From NCBI GenBank assembly GCA_035502855.1, contig DATJTX010000031.1:186001-250000 (forward strand): 64,000 nucleotides of DNA, given 5' to 3'. Position numbers and translations under genes: made by a program. The stretch comes from Candidatus Baltobacteraceae bacterium (GTDB lineage: Bacteria; Vulcanimicrobiota; Vulcanimicrobiia; Vulcanimicrobiales; Vulcanimicrobiaceae). The notes beneath the pieces were generated by a model that was not told the DNA's origin, searched no databases, and was given only the letters and a program-made list of their open reading frames with translations. Below are positions 18,365 through 27,922 of the stretch, piece by piece. Each line of letters opens with the position of its first letter. Positions within the stretch are counted from its first letter, which is position 1.

Positions 18365-20413
18365 GTGCTTTCGCAACGGCGGCTCGAGCGTCGGCCCAAA
18401 GCACGCTCGCTCTTCGATCGGGAGATTCTCGGCCGAGCGGTCATCGACTCGTTCAAGAAGCTGGATCCTCGCTGGCAAGCCCGCAATCCGGTGATGTTCG
18501 TGTGCGAGGTCGGTGCGCTGGCGACGCTCGTCTTCTTCGTGCGCGACCTCATCCACCACGGTCCGGCCGGATTCGACTTTGCGATCTCGATCTGGCTCTG
18601 GTTCACGGTGCTCTTTGCCAACTTGGCCGAAGCCGTGGCCGAAGGCCGCGGCAAAGCGCAAGCGGACGCGCTCCGCAAAACACGTACGCAGACGCTGGCG
18701 AAACTCGTCGTGGGCGATGGGGTCGAGACGGTCCCCTCGAGCAGCTTGCGCAAGGGCGACGTCGTCCGCGTTGCAACCGGCGAGCTGATTCCCGGCGACG
18801 GCGACGTCATTTCGGGCGCGGCGATGGTCGACGAATCGGCGATCACCGGCGAGTCGGCGCCGGTCGTTCGGGAGGCCGGCGGCGACCGCAGCGCGGTCAC
18901 CGGCGGCACGCGCGTGATCTCGGATCAGGTCGACGTGCGCATCACCGCAAACCCGGGCGAAACGTTCCTCGACCGCATGATCGGGTTGGTCGAAGGTGCG
19001 AAACGCCAGAAGACGCCGAACGAGATCGCGCTCTCGATCCTGCTCGCGGGATTGACGATCATCTTCCTGTTCGCGGTCGCGACGCTCTCGCCGTTCTCCG
19101 TATACGCGGGTGCGCATCAATCGGTCACGGTGTTGATCGCATTGCTCGTCTGTCTCATTCCAACCACGATCGGCGGACTGCTGTCCGCGATCGGCATCGC
19201 GGGCATGGACCGCGTCATGCAGCGCAACGTGCTGGCCATGAGCGGACGCGCGGTCGAAGCCGCGGGTGACGTCGACACGCTGCTCCTGGATAAGACCGGA
19301 ACGATCACCCTCGGAAACCGCCAGGCGACCGAAGTCATCAGCGTCGACGGAACCGTTCCGGCCGACGCGATGCGCGTTGCGTACCTCACCTCGCTGCCCG
19401 ACGAGACGCCGGAAGGCCGCTCGATCGTGACGCTGGCGCAAGCCAACGGCATCACGGATTCCGAACCCGACGGCGCGACGTTCATTCCGTTCAGCGCGTA
19501 CACGCGCATGAGCGGGATCGATCTTCCGGATGGAACGATGCTGCGCAAAGGAGCACCGGATGCGGTTACGGCCTGGGTACGCGATCAGGGAGGCAAACCG
19601 GTCGACGGCCTCGCGCCGCAGGTCGAGCGCATCGCACGCGCCGGCGGCACGCCGCTCTTGGTTGCCCGCAACGCGCAGATCCTAGGCGTGATCTATCTCA
19701 AGGACATCCTCAAGCCGAACATGCGCGACCGGTTCGATCGCTTGCGCGCGATGGGCATTCGCACGGTGATGATCACCGGTGATAATCCGCTCACCGCGGC
19801 GGCGATCGCCGGCGAGGCGGGCGTCGACGATTTCCTCGCCGAGGCCACGCCCGAGACGAAGATGGACCTGATCAAGCGCGAGCAGGGCTCGGGTCGACTG
19901 GTCGCGATGACGGGCGACGGCACCAACGACGCACCGGCGCTTGCGCAAGCCGACGTCGGCGTCGCGATGAATACCGGCACGCAGGCTGCCAAAGAGGCGG
20001 CGAACATGGTCGACCTCGATTCCGACCCCACCAAGTTGATCGAAGTCGTCGAGATCGGCAAGCAGCTCCTGATGACGCGCGGCGCGCTCACGACGTTCTC
20101 GATCGCCAACGATGTCGCGAAGTACTTCGCGATTCTACCGGCGATGTTCGCGACGGCGTATCCGGTGATGAACGAACTCAACGTCATGCGCCTGACCACA
20201 CCCCAGAGCGCGATTCTCTCCGCCGTCATCTTCAACGCGCTGATCATCGTCGCGCTGATTCCGCTCGCGCTGCGCGGCGTCACGTATCGTCCGCTCGGCG
20301 CCAACGCCGTGCTGCGGACCAACGTCCTCCTGTACGGCGTCGGCGGGATCATCGTGCCGTTCATCGGGATCAAGCTGGTCGACATGATCCTCGCCGCTCT
20401 GCACTTAACATGA
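18365..20413 (+). CDS. kdpB: K+-transporting ATPase subunit B (P-type ATPase)
   Basis: Catalytic subunit of KdpFABC. The 682 residues include the phosphorylation motif DKTGTIT (Asp near residue 309), the TGES actuator loop, the [10 protein letters not shown] hinge and the expected membrane helices. GTG 18365 is 9 bases after GGAGG, which belongs to the right arm of the foldback element. Only kdpC follows downstream on this strand. Confidence 0.97.
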   Translation: MLSQRRLERRPKARSLFDREILGRAVIDSFKKLDPRWQARNPVMFVCEVGALATLVFFVRDLIHHGPAGFDFAISIWLWFTVLFANLAEAVAEGRGKAQADALRKTRTQTLAKLVVGDGVETVPSSSLRKGDVVRVATGELIPGDGDVISGAAMVDESAITGESAPVVREAGGDRSAVTGGTRVISDQVDVRITANPGETFLDRMIGLVEGAKRQKTPNEIALSILLAGLTIIFLFAVATLSPFSVYAGAHQSVTVLIALLVCLIPTTIGGLLSAIGIAGMDRVMQRNVLAMSGRAVEAAGDVDTLLLDKTGTITLGNRQATEVISVDGTVPADAMRVAYLTSLPDETPEGRSIVTLAQANGITDSEPDGATFIPFSAYTRMSGIDLPDGTMLRKGAPDAVTAWVRDQGGKPVDGLAPQVERIARAGGTPLLVARNAQILGVIYLKDILKPNMRDRFDRLRAMGIRTVMITGDNPLTAAAIAGEAGVDDFLAEATPETKMDLIKREQGSGRLVAMTGDGTNDAPALAQADVGVAMNTGTQAAKEAANMVDLDSDPTKLIEVVEIGKQLLMTRGALTTFSIANDVAKYFAILPAMFATAYPVMNELNVMRLTTPQSAILSAVIFNALIIVALIPLALRGVTYRPLGANAVLRTNVLLYGVGGIIVPFIGIKLVDMILAALHLT

Positions 20414-20422
20414 GGTGACCCC

Positions 20423-21022
20423 GTGGCAAACGTACAGCAAATCAAAGACAACACGCTCAAGCACATCGGTACCTCGGTGCTCTTCACGATCGTTACGGTG
20501 ATCGCGTTCGGCTTGATCTATCCGATCGTGTTCACGGGAATCGCGCAAGTGCTCTTTCCGTGGCAGGCGAACGGCGAGCTCGTCATGCGTGACGGAAAGC
20601 CGGTCGGATCGGCGATCATCGGACAGCTCTGGACGAAGCCGCAGTATTTTCAGGGCCGGCCGTCGGCTGCCGGCAAAGGGTACGATCCGACGCAGACCGG
20701 CGGAACGAACCTGGGTCCGACCTCGAAGAAACTGATCGACGCGACCAAAGCTACGATTGCCGCGCTGAAGAAGGCGAATCCCGACGCGACGATTCCGATT
20801 CCAATGGACCTGGTCACGTCGAGCGCCAGCGGCGTCGATCCCGACATCAGCCCGGCGGGAGCGTATTATCAAGCACCGCGGGTCGCCAAGGCGCGCGGCC
20901 TGCCGGTTGCAACGGTGAACGCCTTGATCGCAAAGGTGATCCAGCCGCGCACCTTCGGATTTCTCGGCGACCCGCGCGTCAACGTCTTACAGTTGAATCT
21001 CGCGCTGGACAACCTTCACTAG
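20423..21022 (+). CDS. kdpC: K+-transporting ATPase subunit C
   Basis: Single-span subunit that caps the Kdp complex. 199 residues with an N-terminal membrane helix (about 17-40), the LPWQANGEL-type stretch (here FPWQANGEL), the QYFQGRPSA motif and the SASGVDPDISPAGA block. GTG start preceded by TGAGGTGA. Three bases separate its stop from the convergent KdpD-like gene. Confidence 0.95.
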   Translation: MANVQQIKDNTLKHIGTSVLFTIVTVIAFGLIYPIVFTGIAQVLFPWQANGELVMRDGKPVGSAIIGQLWTKPQYFQGRPSAAGKGYDPTQTGGTNLGPTSKKLIDATKATIAALKKANPDATIPIPMDLVTSSASGVDPDISPAGAYYQAPRVAKARGLPVATVNALIAKVIQPRTFGFLGDPRVNVLQLNLALDNLH

Positions 21023-21025
21023 CGC

Positions 21026-23185
21026 CTACGCTTCGGACTGCGGGGCGTTTTCGGCGGGCGGCTTCGGGCGTGCCAGCACGAGAAGCTCGCGCGCCCCTGC
21101 GTCCAGCAGCCGGCGTGCAAACGAATTGCGTGCCGGCCAGCGCGGCGTCCGATGCGTACCGCCGACCGCGATGTCGGTCTGCGGACGGGAACGCGCGATC
21201 GCAAGCAATCGGGTTGCGGCGTCGTCGACGCCGCGCTCGTCGATCCAATCGACGTTGAGTACGCGGGTGGCGCGCTCGAATTCGGTCAGAACCGCCTCAT
21301 TGACGTGCTCGCGGCGTTCCGCGACGTGCGCGACCGCGAAGTCGACCTCGAGGCGCACGGCCATCCGCGATGCCTTGCGAACGAGCAAGAGATCCTCACG
21401 CCGGCCGACGATCGAGAGTAAGATCCGATTGAAGGGTGCGGCAATGCGTTCGCGCATCTCGGCGCGCAGCACCTCCCGAATCGCGAGTTCGCGCAGTGCG
21501 GCCAAGTTTTCGGTCCGGAAGAAGTTCGCGAGCGCCGGCTCGATTCGTTCGGGCGGGTAGATCTTCCCCGCGCGCAACCGTTCGCGGAGCGTCTCCGGTG
21601 AGACGTCGATTAAGATCACTTCGTCGGCGAGCGGAAGGATGCCGTCCGGCAACGTCTCGCGCACGATCGTTCCGGTGAGCCGGTACACCGCGTCGCTGAG
21701 CGCTTCGAGGTGCTGGATGTTCAGCGTCGTGATTACGTCGATGCCGGCACGCATGAAGGCGAGCACGTCGAGAAATCGCTTCGGCGCCAGCGATCCCGGC
21801 GCGTTGGTATGGGCGAGCTCGTCGACGAGAACGACGCGCGGTTTCCGCGCGAGTATGGCCTCTCGATCCATCTCGGTATAGGTGATGCCGTCGGCCACGA
21901 TGGTCTTGCGCGCGACGATCGGCAGATCGCCGATCATCGCTTCGGTTTCGGCGCGTTTGTGCGTTTCGACGAACCCGATGACGACGTCGACCCCCTCGGC
22001 GCGCAGTTGATGACCGCGGTCGAGCATTGCGTACGTCTTACCGGCGCCCGCTGCCGCGCCCAGATAGACGGTGAGCTTGCCGTATCCCACCCGCATCCGG
22101 TCGCCGAGCGTGCCCGAGAGCGGCGTGGTTAGCGTTGTCTGCTCGATGTAGGATTGCTCGACGTCGAGGATCGCGATATCGCGTTCGACCGGCGCGTTGA
22201 CCAGACGCATGGCGAGCTTGCCGCGCGGCAGAATCAAGAGCGACGCGCGTAATGCGTTGAAGTCGATGCTCTCCGGTTCCTGGGGTGGTAGCAGTTCCGC
22301 GTTGTGCGTCGTCGCAACACGCGTCAACTCGGTCTGATCGCAGCCGGGCGCCGGGAGGATTTCGAGCGTCAGATCGAGTGCGGCCGCGATCGGAGCGCAG
22401 CGCTGCACGAACACGGCGCAATCGACGCCGTCGGGGACGATCGTAATCGCGGCGGACGCGATCGCGGCCGAGACGGTGGGGATCGTCAGTTCGTCGATCG
22501 TTCGAAGCAGCAGCTCCCGCAGCATCGCGAGCGTCGATTCTTTGTAGAGGCCGGCCTCTGCCCGTCCGATGTCGCCGTCGCGAACGATCTTCCCGCTCTG
22601 CAGCCGTTCGCGCAGGATCTCCGGCGAAGCGTCGAGTGCGATCACTTCGTCGGCGCCTTTGAGAAACGAGAGTGGCACGATCTCGCGAATCGGATAGCCG
22701 ATCAGACGCTCTGCGGTGGTCGAAACCGTTTCGAGATGCGCGATGTTGAACGCGCCGAGCACGGTGATGCCCGCCTTCTGCAACTCGAGGGCGTCTTGCC
22801 AGCGTTTGCCGTTGCGGGATTCGCCGAGGTTATCGTGCGCGAGTTCGTCCATGATGATGACGTCGGGGTGGGCGCTGAGCGCGGCATCCAAATCGAACTC
22901 CGGGTAATGGTTCGAGCCGATCACGACGTCGCGCGGCGCGATCCGCGGCAATCCCTCCGCCAGTCGCTCGAGATCGGGCCGTTCCTTGGTTTCGATCCAG
23001 CCGATCGCCACGCGTTTCCCGGCGCTTTGCAGTCGCCGTGCGTCCGTCAGCAGACGGCGCGTCTTGCCCGCGCCGGGCGCCGCCGCGACGTAGACGACGA
23101 GCCGTGCCTTCTCACCGAACTCGCGTAGCAGCTGCTCTGCCGACCGGCGCCGTGCAGCTTCTCGTTCGTCCGCCGTTCGATCCAT
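21026..23185 (-). CDS. Double KdpD-type sensor protein without a kinase
   Basis: 719 residues containing two copies of the KdpD N-terminal K+/turgor-sensing module. The first P-loop AAPGAGKT is near residue 36 and the second, GAAAGAGKT, near residue 375. Each copy has the MDELAH/VDELAH Walker B and a following SPE-LRERL stretch, then a universal-stress-protein-like region (degenerate in copy one, clearer in copy two). There are no membrane helices, HisKA or HATPase. It is thus the sensing half of KdpD, duplicated. ATG 23185 was chosen; a GTG at 23251 would overlap the divergent kinase gene. Convergent with kdpC. Confidence 0.85.
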   Translation of the reverse strand: MDRTADEREAARRRSAEQLLREFGEKARLVVYVAAAPGAGKTRRLLTDARRLQSAGKRVAIGWIETKERPDLERLAEGLPRIAPRDVVIGSNHYPEFDLDAALSAHPDVIIMDELAHDNLGESRNGKRWQDALELQKAGITVLGAFNIAHLETVSTTAERLIGYPIREIVPLSFLKGADEVIALDASPEILRERLQSGKIVRDGDIGRAEAGLYKESTLAMLRELLLRTIDELTIPTVSAAIASAAITIVPDGVDCAVFVQRCAPIAAALDLTLEILPAPGCDQTELTRVATTHNAELLPPQEPESIDFNALRASLLILPRGKLAMRLVNAPVERDIAILDVEQSYIEQTTLTTPLSGTLGDRMRVGYGKLTVYLGAAAGAGKTYAMLDRGHQLRAEGVDVVIGFVETHKRAETEAMIGDLPIVARKTIVADGITYTEMDREAILARKPRVVLVDELAHTNAPGSLAPKRFLDVLAFMRAGIDVITTLNIQHLEALSDAVYRLTGTIVRETLPDGILPLADEVILIDVSPETLRERLRAGKIYPPERIEPALANFFRTENLAALRELAIREVLRAEMRERIAAPFNRILLSIVGRREDLLLVRKASRMAVRLEVDFAVAHVAERREHVNEAVLTEFERATRVLNVDWIDERGVDDAATRLLAIARSRPQTDIAVGGTHRTPRWPARNSFARRLLDAGARELLVLARPKPPAENAPQSEA

Positions 23186-23243
23186 GGAGCGAGCCGGTTC
23201 GGCAAAATGAACGGCGTCCCCGCTCCGCGAAACGCATGAGTGA

Positions 23244-24779
23244 ATGGCCACTCTCTGCTACGCGCTTTTGGCAATTGCGTGGGCCGTCGATCTGGTAACA
23301 CCGCAGCTTTTTGTCGCAGCGATACTGCTCAACGGGCCGATCGCGCTGTCGGCGCTTGCGCTGCGGCCTTCGTTGACCGTTCGGTTGGTCGTGCTGGCGG
23401 AAATTGCGAACGTCGTGGCAGGTTACGTCAATGGGCTCGCTGATGGCGGACATTGGGAGACGATCGCAGTCGCCGATCGCGTGCTCGCCGCGGCGAGCTT
23501 TTTGCTGGTCGGGGCGTTGACGTTGCGGGCCCAGCTAAACGCGCGGCGCGCCGGCGAAGGCGCCGAGCGGGAACGGCAAATTCAACGCGAGCGCGCGTTG
23601 CGCCGCGCGATGGAACAGGTTCGCGCGAGCCTGAACATGGAGATCGTCATGCGCAATGCGGTGCGCGAGGCGCAGCGCATCACCGCAGCGCCGCGCGTGC
23701 TGCTCCTGATCCGCGCCACCTCGCTGGACGTGCCCGATTCGTACGAGTACGCCTCCGAGGGCGAGGTAACGCTCAAACGCGAACCGCTTGCGCCCGAGAT
23801 CACATCGGTCGTCGAGAGCGCTCGCGCACGCGGCGGCGTCTTGACGGTCGGGGCGAACGACCCGCTCGCAAGCATGCTCGGCGAAGCGGTTTCGGCGGCA
23901 GCGATCGAGCTGGACACCGGCACGGTTGCGCTGATCATCGGCTGGGGCGCACGCACGCCGACGCCCGAGGAACAAGACGCCGTTCGAGATTTCGTGGACA
24001 ATCTCGCAATTGCGCTGCAACAAGCTCGTCTCTTTATTCGCTTGGCCGAACAGAACGAGGAGATACGCCGAGGGCGCACCGAGCTGCAGAACCGCAGCGA
24101 GGTGATTCGCGACATCGTCTATGCGCTCGCGCACGACCTGCGTACGCCGCTCGTCGCCGCGGATGTAACGATGAATCAAGCGCTCGAAGGCGCATACGGC
24201 GAATTGCCGGAGCGGTATCGGCACATTCTGCAAACGACGCGCGAATCGACCGCGAACCTGCGCCGTTTGGTCGACACGCTGCTGCTGGTCGCGCGTTATG
24301 AGGCGGGTGAAGATTCGCGCCGGTTTCGACGCGAAGAAATTGCGCCGTTGCTCGAACGCGTGGCCGGCGAATTGCAGCCGGTGGCCGCCGCCAAAGGCGT
24401 GCGGCTCACCGTCGCGCCCGTCGACGCGGAGCTCGTGATCGAAGCGGACGAGGACGAGATACGCCGCGCGCTCACGAACCTGGTCGCCAACGCGATCGAG
24501 GCAACGCCGGCAAACGGGAGCGTCGGCGTCGAAACGTTTGTCAATGACGGGCGCCTGACCGTAAGCGTCGTCGACGATGGTTACGGCGTAGCCCCCGAAC
24601 GGCGCGCAGCGTTGTTCCAGCGCTTCGGCGGGGTGCGCGCCGGCGGAGGAACGGGCTTGGGACTCTATATCGTGCGCCGCATCGCGGAAAAGTACCAAGG
24701 CCATGCGACCTACGAACCGCGCGAGCCGCGCGGCAGCCGGTTTTCGATCGAACTCCCGCTCGACGGTGCGCGAGCGTGA
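23244..24779 (+). CDS. Membrane sensor histidine kinase (KdpD C-half-like)
   Basis: 511 residues: three or four hydrophobic helices (residues about 3-92), a GAF-like domain (about 130-265), then HisKA with the phospho-acceptor His in ALAHDLRTPL (near residue 295) and a HATPase with NLVANAIEA, DDGYGV and GTGLGLYIV. Order (membrane-GAF-HisKA-HATPase) is that of the C-terminal half of KdpD, while the N-terminal half is encoded divergently at 21026-23185. It overlaps the response regulator gene by GTGA. Confidence 0.88.
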   Translation: MATLCYALLAIAWAVDLVTPQLFVAAILLNGPIALSALALRPSLTVRLVVLAEIANVVAGYVNGLADGGHWETIAVADRVLAAASFLLVGALTLRAQLNARRAGEGAERERQIQRERALRRAMEQVRASLNMEIVMRNAVREAQRITAAPRVLLLIRATSLDVPDSYEYASEGEVTLKREPLAPEITSVVESARARGGVLTVGANDPLASMLGEAVSAAAIELDTGTVALIIGWGARTPTPEEQDAVRDFVDNLAIALQQARLFIRLAEQNEEIRRGRTELQNRSEVIRDIVYALAHDLRTPLVAADVTMNQALEGAYGELPERYRHILQTTRESTANLRRLVDTLLLVARYEAGEDSRRFRREEIAPLLERVAGELQPVAAAKGVRLTVAPVDAELVIEADEDEIRRALTNLVANAIEATPANGSVGVETFVNDGRLTVSVVDDGYGVAPERRAALFQRFGGVRAGGGTGLGLYIVRRIAEKYQGHATYEPREPRGSRFSIELPLDGARA

Positions 24780-25414
24780 GCGAACGAACGCGTATCGTCA
24801 TCGTCGAAGATCACGCGCTGACGCGCGAGGGAATGAAGACCGCGCTGCTGACCGCGTTCGACGTGGTGGGTGAGGCCGGCGACGGCGTCGAGGGCTACGA
24901 GCTCGTCGTCGCAGAACGGCCGGACGTTGCGATCGTCGATCTGGGGCTGCCGGGCATCGACGGAATCGAATTGACCAAACGGATCCGCGCCGACGCACCG
25001 GGCACGCACGTCGTGATCATGACGATGATCGACGTGGAAGGAGAAGTGCTGGCCGCGCTCGCCGCGGGGGCGGACGCCTACTGTTTGAAATCCTCGCCGG
25101 TTTCCGTCCTGATCGACGCGGTGCGCATTGCCGGTGAGGGCGGCGCGTATTTCGACCCGCGCATCGCGCACGTGGTGCTCTCGCGCTTCTCATCGCGGAC
25201 GGCCCCCACGCCGGCCGCCGGTTCGCCGCTGACGCCGCGCGAAGTCGAGGTTTTACGCTCGATCGCCGACGGAAAGGCGAATACCGAAATTGCCGCGTTG
25301 CTGAACATCGGCCTCGGCACGGTCAAGGGACACATCCGCGACATCTTGGAGAAGCTTTCCGCCGCCGACCGAACGCAAGCCGCCGTCGTTGCGTTGCGAA
25401 AGGGATTTATTTAG
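24776..25414 (+). CDS. LuxR/NarL-type response regulator
   Basis: 212 residues with a receiver domain (phosphorylated Asp in IVDLGLPG near residue 56, Lys in CLKSS near 104) and a C-terminal LuxR helix-turn-helix (LTPREVEVL ... GLGTVKGHI). The usual partner of KdpD is KdpE, an OmpR-type regulator, so this is a different output. Overlaps the kinase by 4 bases. Probable target: the kdp operon, by position only. Confidence 0.93.
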   Translation: MSERTRIVIVEDHALTREGMKTALLTAFDVVGEAGDGVEGYELVVAERPDVAIVDLGLPGIDGIELTKRIRADAPGTHVVIMTMIDVEGEVLAALAAGADAYCLKSSPVSVLIDAVRIAGEGGAYFDPRIAHVVLSRFSSRTAPTPAAGSPLTPREVEVLRSIADGKANTEIAALLNIGLGTVKGHIRDILEKLSAADRTQAAVVALRKGFI

Positions 25415-26105
25415 CGGAGAGGTGACGGGTGAAAACGGCTTGGAGTTTTTCGGCTGCGCCGTTCTTGCAGACCGCGACGATGCGGTCGCCGGCGTGTAGT
25501 TGCGTTTCGCCGGTCGGGATGACGATCGAGTCGTCGCTCTCGCGTTCGATCGCCACGATCACGCTGTTGCGCGGAAGGGAGAGATCGGCGAGCGAGTGAT
25601 CGGCGGCGACCGATCCCTCGGGAACGCTGATACGCACCAGGCTCAGATTGCCGCGCCCGAACAGGTGCATCGTCTCGAGCGCCGCGGAGTAGCTCGCCGC
25701 GTTGACGTGCTCGTTGAGCACGTCGAGAATGATCTCGGTCGAGGAGATGACGGTGACCGGATCGGCACCGTCGAGCGAATCGAAGATCTGCTTGTTGCTG
25801 GGATTGTTGACGCGCGCGATGCAGCGCGCCTTCGATTTCTTCTTGGTGAGCAGCACGACGACCAGATTGTCTTCATCGTCCCCGGTATCGGCAACCACCA
25901 CGTCGGCGCGCGCGACCCCGGCCGCTTCGAGCACCGTCGGGTCACAGCCGTCGCCGACCACCGTTACCTGGCGGTCGACCAGCGTATCGAGGGTCTTGGC
26001 TTTGCGCTCGATCTTCTCGACTACGACGACCTCGTGGTGCTGGTTGAGCAGCGCCCGCGTCAGGTACGAGCCGACCTTGCCGCCGCCTACTATCAGAATA
26101 AACAC
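25407..26105 (-). CDS. TrkA-family K+ channel/transport regulator, copy 2
   Basis: 232 residues with an N-terminal RCK/TrkA-N Rossmann domain (ILIVGGGKVGSYL, VVVVE-x acidic end of strand 2) and a C-terminal TrkA-C domain (about 150-225). It begins at GTG 26105, sharing one base with the stop of the upstream TrkA gene, so the two are co-translated, probably as a heteromeric gating ring. No Trk/Ktr membrane partner lies in the window. The 3' end overlaps that of the response regulator. Confidence 0.9.
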   Translation of the reverse strand: MFILIVGGGKVGSYLTRALLNQHHEVVVVEKIERKAKTLDTLVDRQVTVVGDGCDPTVLEAAGVARADVVVADTGDDEDNLVVVLLTKKKSKARCIARVNNPSNKQIFDSLDGADPVTVISSTEIILDVLNEHVNAASYSAALETMHLFGRGNLSLVRISVPEGSVAADHSLADLSLPRNSVIVAIERESDDSIVIPTGETQLHAGDRIVAVCKNGAAEKLQAVFTRHLSAK

Positions 26106-26779
26106 TAGGCGTTGACCGCCTCGGGCGTGCAGCCCGCGAAGAGCTGCGCGAATTCGCTGATCGCTTCGGGCGCGACGATCGCGTTGATCTGATCGCCTTC
26201 CTCGAGCACGAGATCGTTGGTAGCAACCATCACGCCGACGTTCGCGCGCCGGATCGCCGCGATGCGGATGCGGCCGGGCCGCTCGATTTCGCCGACGCGC
26301 TTGCCCGCCTCGCTCGGCGGAACCATCGCCGAGAGCGAGGTCACCTTGCCGAAGTCGAAGGAATGAACCGGATCCCACGGCGCTTCCATCAACGTATCGC
26401 GGATCAGTTTGGCACCGACCGTGGTGGGCACGACGGTCTGGATGCCCAGTTCGCGATACATCTGGCCGCGCGGCGGATCGTAGATGCGGCATACGACGCG
26501 ACCGATCTTGAACATGCGCTGCGCGATCAGGCCCGCCATGATGTTGCGGTTGTCGCCGTCGGTCACGGCCACGAAGCCGTCGGCGGAGGCGGCACCGGCG
26601 CGTTTGAGCACATCGTAGTCGATACCGGTTCCGACGACGACGTGCCCGCGGAAGTTGGCTCCGAGGCGCTTGAAGGCGGTAGGATTCTCGTCGACGACGA
26701 TCACCTCGTGACCGTCTGCGTCGAGTAATTTCGCGAGTGCGGAGCCGACGCGTCCGCACCCCACGATGAGGTATCGCAT
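26105..26779 (-). CDS. TrkA-family K+ channel/transport regulator, copy 1
   Basis: 224 residues: TrkA-N domain starting MRYLIVGCGRVGSALA with the nucleotide-binding glycines and the Asp of VVDENP, then a TrkA-C domain ending near residue 215. Together with the adjacent copy it resembles two-gene TrkA/KtrA-type arrangements. There is no good Shine-Dalgarno site. It is divergent from tRNA-Pro. Confidence 0.9.
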   Translation of the reverse strand: MRYLIVGCGRVGSALAKLLDADGHEVIVVDENPTAFKRLGANFRGHVVVGTGIDYDVLKRAGAASADGFVAVTDGDNRNIMAGLIAQRMFKIGRVVCRIYDPPRGQMYRELGIQTVVPTTVGAKLIRDTLMEAPWDPVHSFDFGKVTSLSAMVPPSEAGKRVGEIERPGRIRIAAIRRANVGVMVATNDLVLEEGDQINAIVAPEAISEFAQLFAGCTPEAVNA

Positions 26780-26883
26780 GGACGAACAAGACCGTTCCCA
26801 AAAGGGGGCCCGTTCCCCTTGGCGGGGACCCGCTTGCTAAAGCAGGAGGGGCTGCCGATGATCAGAATAGACGGGGGTTTTGT

Positions 26884-26957
26884 CGGGGCGTGGCTCAGCT
26901 TGGTAGAGCGCTTCGTTCGGGACGAAGAGGTCGCTGGTTCGAATCCAGTCGCCCCGA
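26884..26957 (+). tRNA. tRNA-Pro(CGG)
   Basis: Full cloverleaf: acceptor CGGGGCG pairs with CGCCCCG, D-stem GCTC/GAGC, anticodon stem CTTCG/CGAAG with loop TTCGGGA (anticodon CGG), T-stem GCTGG/CCAGT with loop TTCGAAT, discriminator A. CCA is not encoded. Confidence 0.96.
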
Positions 26958-26979
26958 GATTCTTCCTAAGGTCTGATCG

Positions 26980-27381
26980 TTGTTCGAGAGATTTGGTCCG
27001 GCGTCGCTGCGCGTGTTGCGCGTTGCCGAGCAAGAATGCCGTAACCACAATCATTACTACGTCGGTGCCGAGCACCTGATGGTGGCTCTGCTCGAAGAAC
27101 GCGATCCGCAAATTCTCCACGATTTGGATGCCGACGGGATCGACGTGAGCGAACTGCACGCCGACGTGCGCCGCCATTTGGGCGCGGGCGAGGACCGCCT
27201 GTGGGAGGGCATCTTGGTGACGCCGCGCGTTCGCAAGATCATCGCTCTGGCGGAAAGCTACGCGGGCGAGGCGCCGGTGGAACCGGCGCACCTGCTGCGG
27301 GCGGTGCGCGCCGAGGGCGGGAGCCTGGCCGCGGAGATCCTGCGCCGCAGCGCGCACCGAAACTCGGCGACCGGAACGTAG
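26980..27381 (+). CDS. Stand-alone Clp N-domain protein
   Basis: 133 residues made of two Clp-N repeats (about 5-65 and 75-130; YVGAEHLMVALLEE and VEPAHLLRAV), the domain with which ClpA/ClpC bind substrates and adaptors. No AAA+ module follows, so it is either an adaptor/ClpS-like or ClpC-interacting factor, or a remnant. Starts at TTG 26980 after an AAGG. Followed closely by the DedA gene. Confidence 0.8.
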   Translation: MFERFGPASLRVLRVAEQECRNHNHYYVGAEHLMVALLEERDPQILHDLDADGIDVSELHADVRRHLGAGEDRLWEGILVTPRVRKIIALAESYAGEAPVEPAHLLRAVRAEGGSLAAEILRRSAHRNSATGT

Positions 27382-27393
27382 TACCGGCACAGC

Positions 27394-27918
27394 GTGGAAC
27401 ACCTCCATCAGGTCGCGGTATCGCTGATCGACCATTACGGCTACGGCGGCCTGTACGTCGTGCTGTTGCTCGGGAACGTCGGGGCGCCGGTGGGTGCTGA
27501 GATCATCATGCCGTTGGCCGGCGCGCTCACTGCTACCGGGCATCTTCCATTCATCTGGCTCACGGTGGTCGTGGCGGTGCTGGGCGAAGTCTCCGGCGGC
27601 ACGATCGGGTATCTGGTCGGACGATTCGGCGGGCGGCCGCTGATCGACCGGTATGGATGCTACGTGCATCTGAGCCATGCCAATCTGGACCGGGTGCACG
27701 GCTTCTTCGAGCGCTACGGCAGTTTTGCGATCTTCATCTGCCGCTTCATCCCGGTGATTCGCGGGATCGTCTCGATTCCGGCCGGGTTGGCCGAGATGAA
27801 CCTGGCCCAGTTCTATCTCTGGTACGCGCTCGGATCCGCGGTTTTTTGCGGCGTGCTGGTATGGGTGGGCATGGCGCTCGGGCGCAACCTTCATACGGTG
27901 CTGCCCTTCGTACATTAA
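27394..27918 (+). CDS. DedA-family membrane protein
   Basis: 174 residues with hydrophobic helices and the family motifs GAEIIMPLAGAL, the ExxGGxxGYxxGR stretch (EVSGGTIGYLVGRFGG) and the basic FICRFIPVIRGI loop. DedA proteins are half-transporters, several of which flip lipid carriers such as undecaprenyl phosphate. GTG start. Upstream of uvrC by 4 bases. Confidence 0.9.
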   Translation: MEHLHQVAVSLIDHYGYGGLYVVLLLGNVGAPVGAEIIMPLAGALTATGHLPFIWLTVVVAVLGEVSGGTIGYLVGRFGGRPLIDRYGCYVHLSHANLDRVHGFFERYGSFAIFICRFIPVIRGIVSIPAGLAEMNLAQFYLWYALGSAVFCGVLVWVGMALGRNLHTVLPFVH

Positions 27919-27922
27919 AGGT

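Noticed and set aside
24776-25414. KdpE
   Set aside because: The output domain is LuxR/NarL-type, not the OmpR-type winged helix of KdpE.
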